Source: Sipunculus nudus
Lineage: Eukaryota; Annelida; Sipuncula; Golfingiida; Sipunculidae
Direction: 5' to 3'
Assembly: GCA_026874595.1 (NCBI GenBank)
Contig: CM049316.1
Coordinates: 27,943,339 to 28,007,338, forward strand
DNA length: 64,000 nucleotides
Shown in pieces: positions 11,051-21,440 of the stretch (position 1 is its first letter; every line of letters begins with the position of its first letter). Both the position numbers and the translations under genes were made by a program. A model generated the notes under the pieces. That model saw nothing but the letters and a program-made list of their open reading frames with translations. It did no database searches and was not told where the DNA came from.

Positions 11051-11378
11051 AGATCTCTTCAGATGTGCCCGTTACACAGACTGGGGAGATTTGTTACCAG
11101 TGACATCAGAAGAATGGTCACAACAGGACAATACAGACACCAGCCAATCAGAAGACACACACAGTATGACCACCCAAAACATCAGCCAATCGAAGGACTC
11201 ACAAAGTATGACCAACCAATCAGAGGACTCACAAAGCAGGAACAGAGACAGCATTATCCAATCAGATGTCTCACAAGACTTGAACACAGATACAACCATC
11301 CAATCAGAAAGGAGCATAGATAAAATCAGCCAATCACTAGACATGAAACCAAATACAGAATTAAATACTGCAACATAG
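11051..11378 (+). CDS. METTL17: METTL17 terminal coding exon with repetitive C-terminal tail
   Basis: Acceptor TTTTTTCCCCCCAG. The exon completes the split Arg codon and reads DLFRCARYTDWGDLLPV, matching the end of the conserved family domain (DLYRCARVSSWGDLLPV). After that, about 90 residues rich in Gln, Ser, Asp and Asn form a low-complexity tail ending at TAG 11,376-11,378. The tail contains six QS(E/K/D/L)-type repeats. At DNA level CCAATC(A/G) recurs at 11,144, 11,186, 11,216, 11,258, 11,300 and 11,330, with spacings of 42 or 30 bp, all multiples of three. Vertebrate METTL17 ends much sooner after the conserved domain, so this tail looks like a lineage-specific, in-frame minisatellite expansion. 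It is probably disordered. Confidence 0.92.
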
Positions 11379-12580
11379 TTCCAGGTTGTGTAAAATTTTA
11401 CTTGAGGATGTTATAATTTGTACATAAGTAATGTTATCCATTATGTACATCATGGACTGCAATCATATAATATGGCACATTATGAACAGCACATTTGAAT
11501 AAGAAATATAAAACAAAATTTGAGCTTTACCCAAATTTATTCATTCTTTTTGCAAGTCGGGTGACTGTGAATGAATGAGACATAGTATTTTAATTTTATG
11601 ATTCAGTGCGAAATGTGCTAGATGATGACTGAGAAGATTAAAAGTATGACTTCAAGATGCTCATTTAGTGGTATTCAAATTAATTATATCAATGATAGGT
11701 CGTTTTCTTCACTAATCAAATTGATTGCATTTTTGAATAATCGATCACAAACGATTATGTATGCACCATGCAAAATAGTCATATTACCCATATTATCCCA
11801 AAAAAAATATAATAATCCTGTCAGACATATAAAAAACGGGGCACAAAGCAGGGGACAGCATTAAAACTGAACATTGTGCAGCAAACAAGTGTCAACACCC
11901 TGGCCATTACCGTACCTTTCAGTGTGATGTAAAAGCCAGACTGAATTTAATTGGTCAATAAATTAACTAAACAGTAATTGTTTACAGTAAATTTTGAAAT
12001 ATTGACACAGTGTAATATTAGCTTGCTAAAAGGTGGCTTGCTGTTACTTGGTGCTTATAATTGTGTACTGTTTAAAAATAAAAAAAATGGTAAAATGTTA
12101 AGATATCATATGAAAATGAAGGAAAAATTTTATAAATATGTATACCATCGGTAAGAACACTGTACCAGAATTTAAATAATTGATACTTTATTTGTCCAAT
12201 ATGAATATAAGACATTTGGATTGATTTTAGATATAGGTGTTTTTGCCAACTGTGCTAGCGTAAAGTGAGAGTTCCGTCCACTCAGGTCAGCATGCATAGT
12301 CCACAACAAAAATTGCTTCATAGAGTTTTCACAATGACGTTTCCATTTATCCATATGCATTGTCTGCATGCAAAGTCTGTATCCTCATGCCGCTGGGAGC
12401 GATTTTTACACATACCAACACCTTGTCTAGGTTTTTTCAGGTTCTAGCAGTTGAGTTTTCCTATTTAGACCATGTTGTATGAGAATACTTTAATTTCAAC
12501 TGGTATAAATGGCATTTCTGACATCAGTCTTTCGGAAAACCAAACACATTGGCATTTGCTTGAATTGTGTTGTCTTTTTT
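11379..12580. other. METTL17 3' flank, no gene seen
   Basis: AT-rich 3' UTR and flanking sequence with a candidate AATAAA at 11,957. Short ORFs here are not supported by any motif, and no repeat family was recognised. Confidence 0.5.
11957..11962 (+). terminator. candidate METTL17 polyadenylation signal
   Basis: First canonical AATAAA found downstream of the METTL17 stop, about 580 bases into the 3' flank. Position is plausible but no transcript evidence is visible. AT-rich sequence produces chance matches. Confidence 0.35.
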
Positions 12581-14425
12581 AGCTCAGCTGACTATAAGTC
12601 ATCTGAGCTATAGTCGTGGTCCATTGCCCGTCGTCTGTCTGTCTGTAGATGTGGCACTTTTAGAAACCGTAAGACCTAGGAATCCAAAATTCAGCATAAT
12701 GTTAGATGTCCCCAAGATCTCCTACCAAGCCGAAAACTGGGTCTTTGCGACTTCATTCCTTTGAGAAATAAAGGAAAAACCTCAATTTTTTATTAAAATC
12801 CTATTTTCACACTTCAGGACTGCCTAATATCAAAACTACTCATCTGTTTTTCTTCATATTTACCATAAATATTCCTCTATATAGTTCTTATGTACATGCC
12901 AGAAATTAAGTCTGTTAAGTTTAAATTCTTTAAGTTATGGGCCCAAACATAATGGACTTTGTAAAAAAATCAGGAAAAATATTTACTCACTTAACATGAA
13001 AAATTTTGAAACTAGAGTCTATTTTCCACAGTATATAACTATGTTTAATTAAGATTCAATTGTTTACCCAAAATTAGATCTGAATTTTGTAATTTTTTTA
13101 AGTTATTAGCATAAAAATAAAATTAGTACCTTAAATTTTGCCCAACTTTGACCATGGCACATTTTTTTCCTGTAAGTACCATTGATTTAATTTTCACAGC
13201 ATGTAAACATAAATATATAATTTGTTTAAATCTGAAATTTGAAAATAAAAGCTTGAAAATTAAGCGAGTTATTTTTTTCTTGAGGCTCCGTTGTAGTCAT
13301 TTGCTTGGATTAAAGATTACAGATGCAGGGTCCCACTCCAGGTTACTGGAAGTCAGCTATGCCAGGGTTTCTGATTTGTAAGAGTCACTGGGGGAGATCC
13401 CCTGCTGTGACAGGTGTACATTTATTCTCATATCACCACCCCAATCACCCCCCCCCCCCCCACAAACCCAACCCACCAAGTGTTATGCAGTAATTGTTGT
13501 TTTCACTGTATCTCCTTAATTGTAATGCTGTTTCCACTCATATATGCAAAAACTTTCCTTGAAAAAGTAATTCAAGGTGTAATCCAGAAGATGCAATGTT
13601 GTGTAATGTAGCATTTTTAAAGAAATCAATTTTCTTTTAAATGATTTTAACAAATATAATTGAACCCATCAGTATGCTTAAATTATTATAAAATATGAAG
13701 CACATTATGGATAAATAAAGACACAAGTCAAAATTGTGAAATCTAAATCAAGTATTATTTTTAGATATTTATTGTTTTGCAGATTTAAAAGATATTTTTG
13801 TGGTAAAAAATAAATAAACATTTGTATGCATGATGTGGTGTTATCTGACAAGATTGAGATTTATGATGATGCAATTGAGAATTCTGAATCAACTTTTATA
13901 TTCATATCTATATGTTATATTGGAAATATAAACTTAAATTTTAAAAAAAATTGAAGTGATAAAAAAATGAGGATTTAATACAAACATTTGTTCATTATTT
14001 TTCTGCCTCAGCAGAATTTGAGATCAGGCTTTGTTTGCCCTGTTTTATGCTGTTAATTAGTTATATTTCAACTGTTTACATTATACAAAAAATACATATA
14101 CATTTAATAATATATATTATACAAAAAAATAGATTCAATTGAACAAGTGTGTAAACTACTGAAGTGTCAACACTTAATCAAAAAGCCAACTAACGATCAT
14201 GGTAATAGTACAGATCATTTGTTCACAAACTGCTCACATGCTTCAGTTTCAACATTAGGAAACACATGGTCAGGTCACAAAATATTATTTGCAACATTTT
14301 CTTGCTCATCAATACAAATCAATCATATGAACCAACCTTGGCCTTTATTACCTCTTCCTCTTACACTTTATCTCCATTTGATATTATTTTAGATTTTTAC
14401 CTTCAAGGTTAACGTCAGCTGAGCA
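12581..14425. mobile_element. ~1.85-kb repeat element with AGCTCAGCTGAC ends
   Basis: Begins AGCTCAGCTGAC and ends with the inverse GTCAGCTGAGC at 14,414-14,424. The left end can fold into a hairpin (AGCTCAG-TGACT pairing with AGTCA-CTGAGCT, 12,581-12,609). It is followed by the CGTCGTCTGTCTGTCTG-type stretch common in lophotrochozoan repeats. Just past the right end lies the 12-bp palindrome GACCCATGGGTC followed by CCTTGTTTT. No coding capacity. The superfamily is uncertain. Confidence 0.6.
14344..14349 (-). terminator. candidate polyadenylation signal of the C2H2 gene
   Basis: AATAAA on the minus strand about 470 bases after the stop codon of the zinc-finger ORF. It falls inside the right part of a repeat element. 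Positional argument only. Confidence 0.3.
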
Positions 14426-14817
14426 CAGTGACCCATGGGTCCCTTGTTTTATCATAGTTCATACACTAAGTATTTTCTAAATTTCTGAAGTGTAAAGATC
14501 AGCACTGCGTATAAAATAGTACTAAAACTATTTTCAAAATCATAAATATTATTATAAATTATTTAACCCAGATTACATTGCAAATATATAAAAATTTACA
14601 AGAAGTATATGGTAAAATGGCCTGCAAATAAATTCAAATCTTTAGTTATTGAGCATCTTATCAACACCTTATAGGGACTACACATTCGTGCATACATACT
14701 TATAATGGAAAATAAACTTTGCAGATTCGGACTATGCATGTGGACTAAGATACAGACAATGCACTCACGGAAAACCACTTTAATACAGTGTGCTTTATCA
14801 AAAGGAATCACATGAGT

Positions 14818-17800
14818 TCAGGCATCCTCGGATACCATAAATTTCTCCTTCACTGGCAGCGCCCTCTGTCCCTCAGCAACATTTCTAGGATCAGACGTTT
14901 TTCTGTATAGACCAGAAAGGACTGCAGGAGACTCAAGCTCCTCCGGGCTGACCTGGTCACTGTGGTACATTTGCATATGAGACTTGTACTCTCCAGAAGA
15001 GTTAGTACCATACTGACAAAACTGACACGGATAAACAGGTTTTCCTCGATGCTTGCGGTTTGTCAGTATGTGTTTGCGGATATTCTCATGTGTGTTACAT
15101 GTATAATCACAATGCGGACAGTGGTAAGGTTTGCTGCCAATATGGATGCGCATGTGTCTTCTTAAATTATGACTGTTCGGAGCTTTGTATGGACAGTACT
15201 CACAATGATAACTGCGCTCTCCAGTGTGCATGCTACGGTGTCTTGTTAATTGGTTTTGTGTTTTCCCAGCATATCCGCACTGGTCACACAAATATGGCCG
15301 CTCGTTGGAGTGTACACGTATATGATATTCTAAAGCACTGGGAGCCACGAAACTTTTCCCGCAACCGGGATGAGTACACTTATAGTTTTTAGCATGGATC
15401 CTCGAATGCATTTTAAGCTGTGTTTGGGTCAGGAAGGTCTTCATGCACACAACACAGGGATAAGCTTTAGTATTTTCACGTTTATGTGTATTAATATGTT
15501 CCGCCAGCGAACTGGATTTTTTGTATACCTTCCCACAAGTCTCACATGAATAAGCAGACAGGCCAAAGTGCTGTTTCATATGACGTTTTAAAGTTTGTGT
15601 ACTACAGAAGGTCTTGTCACACATACTGCATGAGAAAGGACGCGATCCTTCGTGGAATCGCAAATGTGCACTGAGTGTTCTGATATTCACCTGTCTCTCA
15701 CATTCTGGGCATGGAACTAATATTTTCTCCCCAGCACTCTGTTTGTTGTTATCATCTCCCATAACTCTGCAGAAATATTCTCGATGCTCCACACTGAGGC
15801 CAAGAAGCTGCTTGTCAGTGCCATCTTCTGACGAGAAATTGGAATGCCCCACTGCTTTATGATATTCAAGTTCATTTGGCTGACTGAACTTCTTTCCGCA
15901 ATGGTTGCAAACATTCAGTTTAGGTTTACTTGTGCCTGATATTGCAGATGCACAACTCCTCTTGTGTAGGAGTGATTTACAATGCGTGTCATACTCGCTT
16001 TTAAAGAAGTAAACTGTCCCACATGGATTACAGTTGTATACTTGATCAGTATGGGTGCTAATATGATGGGGTCGCAAATCAGCATATGCTTTACATTTAA
16101 AACTACAGTGGCTGCATTTGTATATGCGACCCTTCTTATTTTTTTGGGAATCTCTGTTAACACTATTTGTGTCACCACTTGTCCTTTTTGTTTGTTTGTC
16201 TGCTACTTGTTTATGCCTAGCACTGTTAAGGTGCCCTGCCAAAGTGTATTTATCAGCAAATGATACCTGGCAGTCATCACATTTAAATGGTCGTTCTTTT
16301 GTGTGCTTACGCCGGACATGAGTCACCAAAGCATAAACAGATTTGAAACTTTTGTCGCAAAAATGACATCGCCGCATATCCGCCTGAACGGGACGTTTTT
16401 TTACCTGGCCATTCTGGTGCTGGCGTTGGACATGCCGGGCAAGATGACTTGCCGAATGAAAAGTCAGGTCACAGTGCTCACACTGAACATTATGTCTCGT
16501 CTCTTTCACGACACAAGGGCGGCGCTTTTTCGTACAAGCCTTTATATGTGATGGCTGTGAAAAATGCGATACCATATCTCTGCCGATTCTCGTGGTGAAC
16601 TGACATCGTACACATTGCAGAGGACCAATCAAATTCTTGACCTTCTCCAAATGCTCATTAGATCCACAGTGAGTGAGAAGCTCGGTGTTATCGACACAAA
16701 AATATCGGCACACGAGGCACTGATATGGCAACTGTCTCAGGAGTAGCAACTGAAAGGTCTGATCAAGTTCAATGGGTGCAACTTCTTTGGCTCTGCGCTG
16801 ATGGTAGAGGGTTAACAAGTGGCGTACAAAGTTATATTTATTATTAAATGTTTTCCCACAAGGTGGGCAGGTAATACTTTCACACTGTTGCCCAGAACCC
16901 TTCTGCTTGACTGCCTTACCTGATTCACGCCTTTTATGTAGGTCTGACACTACATGCCTGGCGTAGCTGTATTTGCCACACAGGACTTTGCCGCATGGTT
17001 TACACGTGTAGTTTGGACTTTCTGGGGATTGGTCTGAAGCTCCACCTTTTGTTTTTTCACTAGACAGCCCTGAATTTTGTGATGCTGATGTTGTGATGGT
17101 GACAGTCGCAGCAGTGTCACAAACTGTCATTACTGGTGTGTCACTGGACATAATCATTGATTCTGACGTTACGTCGGTAACATGTGCTACACTGCTTGAT
17201 GGAATTTCACTGATGTGTGTAATTTCACGTATACTGGGTAAGCTGATATCTGACTGGATGCTGGTTTGGATGTCCGGCACTTCGGCTGTCTGTGACTCTG
17301 TTAATGCTCCACTCCCCACATGTATGCTGTCACGACTTGGTCTTGTGCTGCTTGGTGACAAATAATGGGGGTGTTTTCCAATTGATGCCCACTTTCCACG
17401 GGAGGGGTGAGTTGGCCTCTGACCTGGTTTCCATTTGCCACCTGTGTGAGTGACCGGAGGATGGGAGGGATCCATCTCATCTGGTTCAAAATTTAACAAG
17501 TCATCATCGGAAGGGATAAAATCAGAGTCGCTGCTGAAGCCGAGATCATCGAGAATACTCGCTATTGGTAAAGGTCTTTGGCTGTCACCCCCTGGATCAG
17601 GAATGGACTTTCCCCGCCCATCTCCCTTAACAGCATCATCAGCGTGACTACCAGTAGCTCTGCTCTGCAGTTCCAAGGATGCGAAAAAATCACTAACGTG
17701 ACTGTCTGTGAGGACAACATGGGGCTCAATAACACGCGAAGCAGAGGGACTAAACGTGTTCGTCACCAAAGCAGGTACAGGACCAGATACGTCCACACCT

Positions 17801-17937
17801 AACGTAGCATCTAATTTTTTGGCGCTTTCCTTGTGGGTTATGGGACATTCGCTGTTCTTGTGACGGACATAGTTCATCAGCCCAACTATCGTGGTGTGGC
17901 AAGAAAGACAAAGGTGGGTATCACTGTCCACTTCCAT
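14818..17937 (-). CDS. large multi-C2H2 zinc-finger protein (~1,039 aa)
   Basis: One uninterrupted coding exon. Near the N terminus is a C2HC-like knuckle (Cys10-x2-Cys13-x12-His26-x4-Cys31). It is followed by an acidic/Ser-rich low-complexity region (residues ~100-300, with DDLGFSSDSDFIPSDDDLL). Then come 19 C2H2 fingers: ten dispersed ones (~312-698) and a dense array of nine (~743-993) with linkers such as HTGERSY, HSNERPY and HIGSKPY. Several early fingers have the long Cx2C..Hx5H spacing seen in matrin/JAZ-type fingers (e.g. KYSYARHVVSDLHKRR). It is probably a nuclear DNA- or RNA-binding regulator; I do not recognise a specific orthologue. I prefer the start at 17,937 (MEVDSD): a TTTATTGCAG acceptor at 17,946-17,947 would remove the upstream in-frame ATG at 17,958. 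The stop is TGA at 14,818-14,820. Confidence 0.95.
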   Translation of the reverse strand: MEVDSDTHLCLSCHTTIVGLMNYVRHKNSECPITHKESAKKLDATLGVDVSGPVPALVTNTFSPSASRVIEPHVVLTDSHVSDFFASLELQSRATGSHADDAVKGDGRGKSIPDPGGDSQRPLPIASILDDLGFSSDSDFIPSDDDLLNFEPDEMDPSHPPVTHTGGKWKPGQRPTHPSRGKWASIGKHPHYLSPSSTRPSRDSIHVGSGALTESQTAEVPDIQTSIQSDISLPSIREITHISEIPSSSVAHVTDVTSESMIMSSDTPVMTVCDTAATVTITTSASQNSGLSSEKTKGGASDQSPESPNYTCKPCGKVLCGKYSYARHVVSDLHKRRESGKAVKQKGSGQQCESITCPPCGKTFNNKYNFVRHLLTLYHQRRAKEVAPIELDQTFQLLLLRQLPYQCLVCRYFCVDNTELLTHCGSNEHLEKVKNLIGPLQCVRCQFTTRIGRDMVSHFSQPSHIKACTKKRRPCVVKETRHNVQCEHCDLTFHSASHLARHVQRQHQNGQVKKRPVQADMRRCHFCDKSFKSVYALVTHVRRKHTKERPFKCDDCQVSFADKYTLAGHLNSARHKQVADKQTKRTSGDTNSVNRDSQKNKKGRIYKCSHCSFKCKAYADLRPHHISTHTDQVYNCNPCGTVYFFKSEYDTHCKSLLHKRSCASAISGTSKPKLNVCNHCGKKFSQPNELEYHKAVGHSNFSSEDGTDKQLLGLSVEHREYFCRVMGDDNNKQSAGEKILVPCPECERQVNIRTLSAHLRFHEGSRPFSCSMCDKTFCSTQTLKRHMKQHFGLSAYSCETCGKVYKKSSSLAEHINTHKRENTKAYPCVVCMKTFLTQTQLKMHSRIHAKNYKCTHPGCGKSFVAPSALEYHIRVHSNERPYLCDQCGYAGKTQNQLTRHRSMHTGERSYHCEYCPYKAPNSHNLRRHMRIHIGSKPYHCPHCDYTCNTHENIRKHILTNRKHRGKPVYPCQFCQYGTNSSGEYKSHMQMYHSDQVSPEELESPAVLSGLYRKTSDPRNVAEGQRALPVKEKFMVSEDA

Positions 17938-17945
17938 CCTGGATC

Positions 17946-17975
17946 CTGCAATAAACATTACAAGGTTAGATATAG
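17946..17975 (-). promoter_or_regulatory. 3' splice site before the zinc-finger start codon
   Basis: On the minus strand a branch-like CTAAC is followed by TTGTAATGTTTATTGCAG and then GATCCAGGATGG. The AG at 17,947-17,946 would place the exon start 8 bases before ATG 17,937, which implies a non-coding 5' exon at higher coordinates. Confidence 0.7.
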
Positions 17976-18011
17976 ATTAAAGCTGGATAAATAATAATGA
18001 TAATTGATACA

Positions 18012-18187
18012 CAGTGGATTACCACAATTATGACCATCTAGGGGACTGAACAAAGTGGTCATAATTTCAGGTTGGTAGTATTTGTGAAATTCTAAATTAC
18101 CTGGGTCATATATCTGGGACCAAGAGAAGAGGCTGAAATTGTGGGATGGTCAAAAGTGTGCGGTGGTTGCAAGGCAGGGTTCAACTG
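18012..18187. mobile_element. small mariner-like MITE, copy 1
   Basis: Begins CAGTGGATTACC and ends GGGTTCAACTG, an imperfect inverted pair of CAGT(N)GAACC type. Internal blocks are shared with 48,393-48,573 and the fragment at 34,170: GGGACT, GTGGTC, TTTGTGAAATTCTAA, GGGACCAAGA, GGATGGTC and GTGGTTGCA. Confidence 0.6.
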
Positions 18188-19424
18188 TTAGTAAACTGTG
18201 ATCAACACTGACAATTTTTATCATGAGGGATCATGAAGGATAAAACGTATCATGACATTAACAACATTCAGTGCCATCGTACCCACTGACACTGAAGTCT
18301 GATTCACTCTGCTGCTCCACACCAACATCAGCTCCATATAGGGGACCCCTTTGGAATCATGATACTTTGAAATGGGCCATAGTGCTTTGTAATGGACCCC
18401 CTAAAGTAAAGTCATTCAGTTATTAATGGTTGCTGGGATCATGTTCATGTCCGTATCTGAACATGCATGTTGATACTGTGTGTATTTAAATGCATGATTC
18501 TTTGGATTTTCTTTGCAGCTTTTATCAGTAATTTATTCATAATTGTAATAATATGTAACATACATGATATAAACTTTATCACAGGTACATGTATTAGTAA
18601 ATTATCCAGTCCCCTCATGGCTTATATCTCACCTCAAATATAAACATAGTAAAAACTTAACACAGTAAATACTTAACATCATGAGCAATATTAGAGTGTA
18701 CTGGTTGTGTTTTTTCTAACAGTGAAAAAGAAAACATTTTCACGTGTTCAAACAGCAGATCAAATATTCTACCAAAATCTTACAGAAACAATTTATTAAA
18801 TAAATCAATTGAACTTTTTTATCAAGAAAAATAAACTGTGTAAGATGGTTTATCAAGCAGAATTCTTAATGGTTCAAAACAGGCAGAACATTCAAAACTA
18901 TATTGTGCCTCTTACCTTATACATCACTGTTTTTTTTACATATGGGTCAACCCCTATCTTCAATTTTTAGGTTTTTGTATTTATTTGGTGATATCATCCT
19001 AAATGTCTGAAATCTGTCGATTTCACTTCTCAGCAAAGTATCCCACTCCAAAGCTGAACAAGTTAAATGATCTTTGCTGTCAGGTAATAAACTTGTTAAC
19101 GTATACTTCTGTGCAGTAAGTGCTTATCAATCATTTATAAATATGTAATATATCAATGAATTCCAGTATCTTCTCTGGACCTGAGCACCAGTTATCCTCA
19201 AATCACTTATAATTCCATAAGAATACTTTCTTCGTCAGACTTGTGTAATCCATAGTGATTCCAAAATTGTAACATATAAATCAAATTATATCTACATGAC
19301 AAATAACCAATGTCCCTTTTAGAGCAGCAACTGCAAATCCAGAACCGGTGAACGCTAACAATTAAAATAACGGAGAGCTCTGTTTTGAACTTCATCACAT
19401 GACGGGGCTTTGGCATATCCCAAT
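18188..19424. other. AT-rich stretch upstream of the zinc-finger coding exon
   Basis: Presumed intron or 5' flank of the minus-strand zinc-finger gene. Contains CCCCT/GGGG-type repeat debris around 18,300-18,420. No exon, promoter or repeat boundary could be supported. Confidence 0.4.
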
Positions 19425-19430
19425 ATCTCA

Positions 19431-19970
19431 CAGGGTTCATACACTTTTCCAGGCTTAAATTTCCATGAATTATTCATGACATTCCATTACCAACCACCGA
19501 AGTTCCCATGACTTTATTCTTGCATCAAACGAACTAGCCAATAAGTGGTGATATTATTAAACGGGGCTCCGTCATATTGTCGTCACGCGAGACAGTCAAT
19601 CAGGTATCAGCTATCTGACCAGTCAGACCTTCTTCGTAATGAATGTCCATATAATTAACATCCCATTAAAATAAATCCAGGAGCCACGGAGAGCACCACG
19701 GCCGATCATTGTCGATCAGGCTTAAAGCCAGCAGATTTAGCCGAGGGGTTCTGAGTACACGGAGAGCCCTTGGGCGGGAAAGATGAAGTAACTTTCCAAA
19801 GTAGCCTGAAGCAGGGCAATACATCATTGCTTCGCGGGAAATTAGTTTGACATGTAAGAAATTCCATGATATTCCATGACAGGTAGCTAAATTCCATGAC
19901 TTTCAAGGCCTGGAAAATAAATTTTAAAATTCCCTAACATTCCTGAAATTCCATGACCGTACGAGCCCTG
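19431..19970. mobile_element. 540-bp TIR element with direct-repeat flanks
   Basis: Starts CAGGGTTCATACAC and ends with the inverse-like GACCGTACGAGCCCTG. It is flanked on both sides by ATCTCA (19,425-19,430 and 19,971-19,976). The ends contain many copies of ATTCCATGA and CCAGGC/GGCCTGG-like words. The ends look hAT-like, but the visible duplication is 6 bp rather than 8. Confidence 0.75.
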
Positions 19971-20014
19971 ATCTCAGACGCATAATCTAGGACTGTTTCT
20001 ACCATCAAAGTATA

Positions 20015-21038
20015 TACTGTGGTTGCCTTTATATTGGCGGGGCTGAATTTTCGCCGTTTTTTATATTTTTAAAAGTTTCACGGGGTTCCTTTTTCGCGCT
20101 CTATCATTGGTCTAGTAGTATATTTCATTATCAAAATTAGTTTCATTTACCAGTGATTTCACTATTATCTAGGTCTCCTATTTCTCTGTCCAGATATCAC
20201 ATGTTCGAACATTCACAGACGGCTGAGCCGACGCCTGCGGGAGGCACTGACCCCGCTGGCTGTAATTAGTTCATGGCTGAGGCTCATTAAAAACAACTCA
20301 AGTGTTATTAAGGTGTGTCGAGAAACCAACCTGTAACTAGTTAAAATCTGCAAAACATAATATTCCACTGTTTTAAGGCACTTTGGCCCCAAAATGAACT
20401 GCGACCTTTCAAATATATTCAAAACTCATGTCATCACTAGCCAATCATACATCGTTTTGCGCGTCATGATTTCACATAATTAGTCTTTTATACAATTACA
20501 AGGTGGCGCAACCCTAGCGGCTATGTTCACTACTTTAGTGGCAAATTTTATTCATTAACATGACTAAATACGGCACAATGTGAACGAGTACCTTCTACTC
20601 AATATTCATTTTAATCGGCACTGGATGTCATCTAACTTGGCGCACATACACGTAATTTTTAAATATTACTGCCCAGCAGGCATTGACACTTTCCAGTCAT
20701 GTGCCGGGGGAAAGGAATAACTGCCGGGCGCGTCCGCCGGAGTTAGCACGCACCTGCAAAGGGTCCCAGTTTTTTGCATCAAAGCCAACCGATATTATTT
20801 AAAATGGGCCCAGCATTCTCCCTGAATCATTTATTGTATATGCACCAGGCTGGATGGACAACCACTACGTAGCTGAAGATAAATATCAACTGTCGCAAAC
20901 TATCGGCAGCTTCTGAAATTAATGATTATGGTCTGGTATATGTGCATTCAAAACTGCGCGGTTTCATTTTCGCGGTCAGGGAGCGACCGCGAATATCGCA
21001 AATTTGAAACCACCGCAAATAAGAAGACAACCACAGTA
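20015..21038. mobile_element. possible ~1-kb element with ACTGTGGTTG ends
   Basis: TACTGTGGTTG at 20,015 is mirrored by CAACCACAGTA at 21,028-21,038. Next to both ends are GCGG and TTTTCGC(G/C)G-type words typical of a widespread invertebrate MITE. The internal CpG-rich portion (20,210-20,780) is not typical. Either the element carries it or the two ends belong to separate insertions flanking a genuine regulatory region. Confidence 0.45.
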
Positions 21039-21143
21039 ATTTTGTAAAGGAGACATGTAAGTAGTATTCTTAAAATTCTTAAACTTGCTCAGTACTGAAT
21101 CAAGACCTCCTAATCCAGCCTCCACTAGGAAATCAGAACTTTA

Positions 21144-21440
21144 GGCCACAAAAAATTGGGTTCTCAGGCACTAGTTTTAGAAATCAGTGCGTGAGGGCAA
21201 ATTTTTTTAACCTTTTTGAATGTTTCAATGAAATGTCATGACAAGGGGAACAATGAAAAATAACAGAAATGTTTTGCAAAACAGGTAAAAGCACTACATC
21301 TTATCTTCTTGAAAGAATTGTCTGGGCGGCTGGAGCTCAAACTTGATTAGTTTCTATTGAAAATCAAAATAAAATTTTTTTATGCGGGGAGTTAAAATTT
21401 TAATGTGTGCGGTGCCTGAGAACCCTACCTTTTTTTGGCC
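21144..21440. mobile_element. PIF/Harbinger-like MITE, copy 2
   Basis: Ends GGCCACAAAAAATTGGGTTC and the complement of GGCCAAAAAAAGGTAGGGTT. Shares the inner GTTCTCAGGCACT ends and AAAATAAAATTTTTTTAT-like interior with 10,659-10,964, partly in opposite orientation. Flanks are TTA and ATA, close to a TWA duplication. Confidence 0.65.

Larger units (their letters stand above)
1..11378 (+). other. METTL17: METTL17 locus, 3' part of gene (8 exons in window)
   Basis: Gene span; coding exons are listed separately. Eight exons join with consistent phase into about 210 codons that align in order with the C-terminal half of METTL17/Rsm22. The landmarks are PGVFYKNF, SAFSLLELP, LWRKTEDYL followed by VLVENGT, FAPCPHELLCP, SWPRV, HCQTC, AAKHGRDLFRCAR and DWGDLLPV. 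From family knowledge, METTL17 is a mitochondrial matrix protein of the Rsm22 methyltransferase-like family. It binds the assembling small ribosomal subunit and is needed for mitochondrial translation. The Rossmann/SAM-binding motifs, start codon and targeting peptide are not in the window, so the gene is partial at its 5' end. Introns are 1024, 1228, 601, 274, 2465, 2865 and 1599 bp and hold many transposon remnants. The gene is tail-to-tail with the zinc-finger gene on the minus strand. Confidence 0.93.

Noticed and set aside
11072-11344. 90-codon minus-strand ORF
   Set aside because: Antisense shadow of the repetitive last METTL17 exon.
15060-17802. Many plus-strand ORFs of 60-110 codons opposite the zinc-finger CDS
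   Set aside because: Antisense shadows of the coding exon.
20740-20760. Minus-strand CAG|GTGCGT donor in CpG-rich sequence, possible 5' exon of the zinc-finger gene
   Set aside because: Sequence is within a probable ~1-kb transposon and there is no independent support. Kept only as a possibility for the missing 5' exon.
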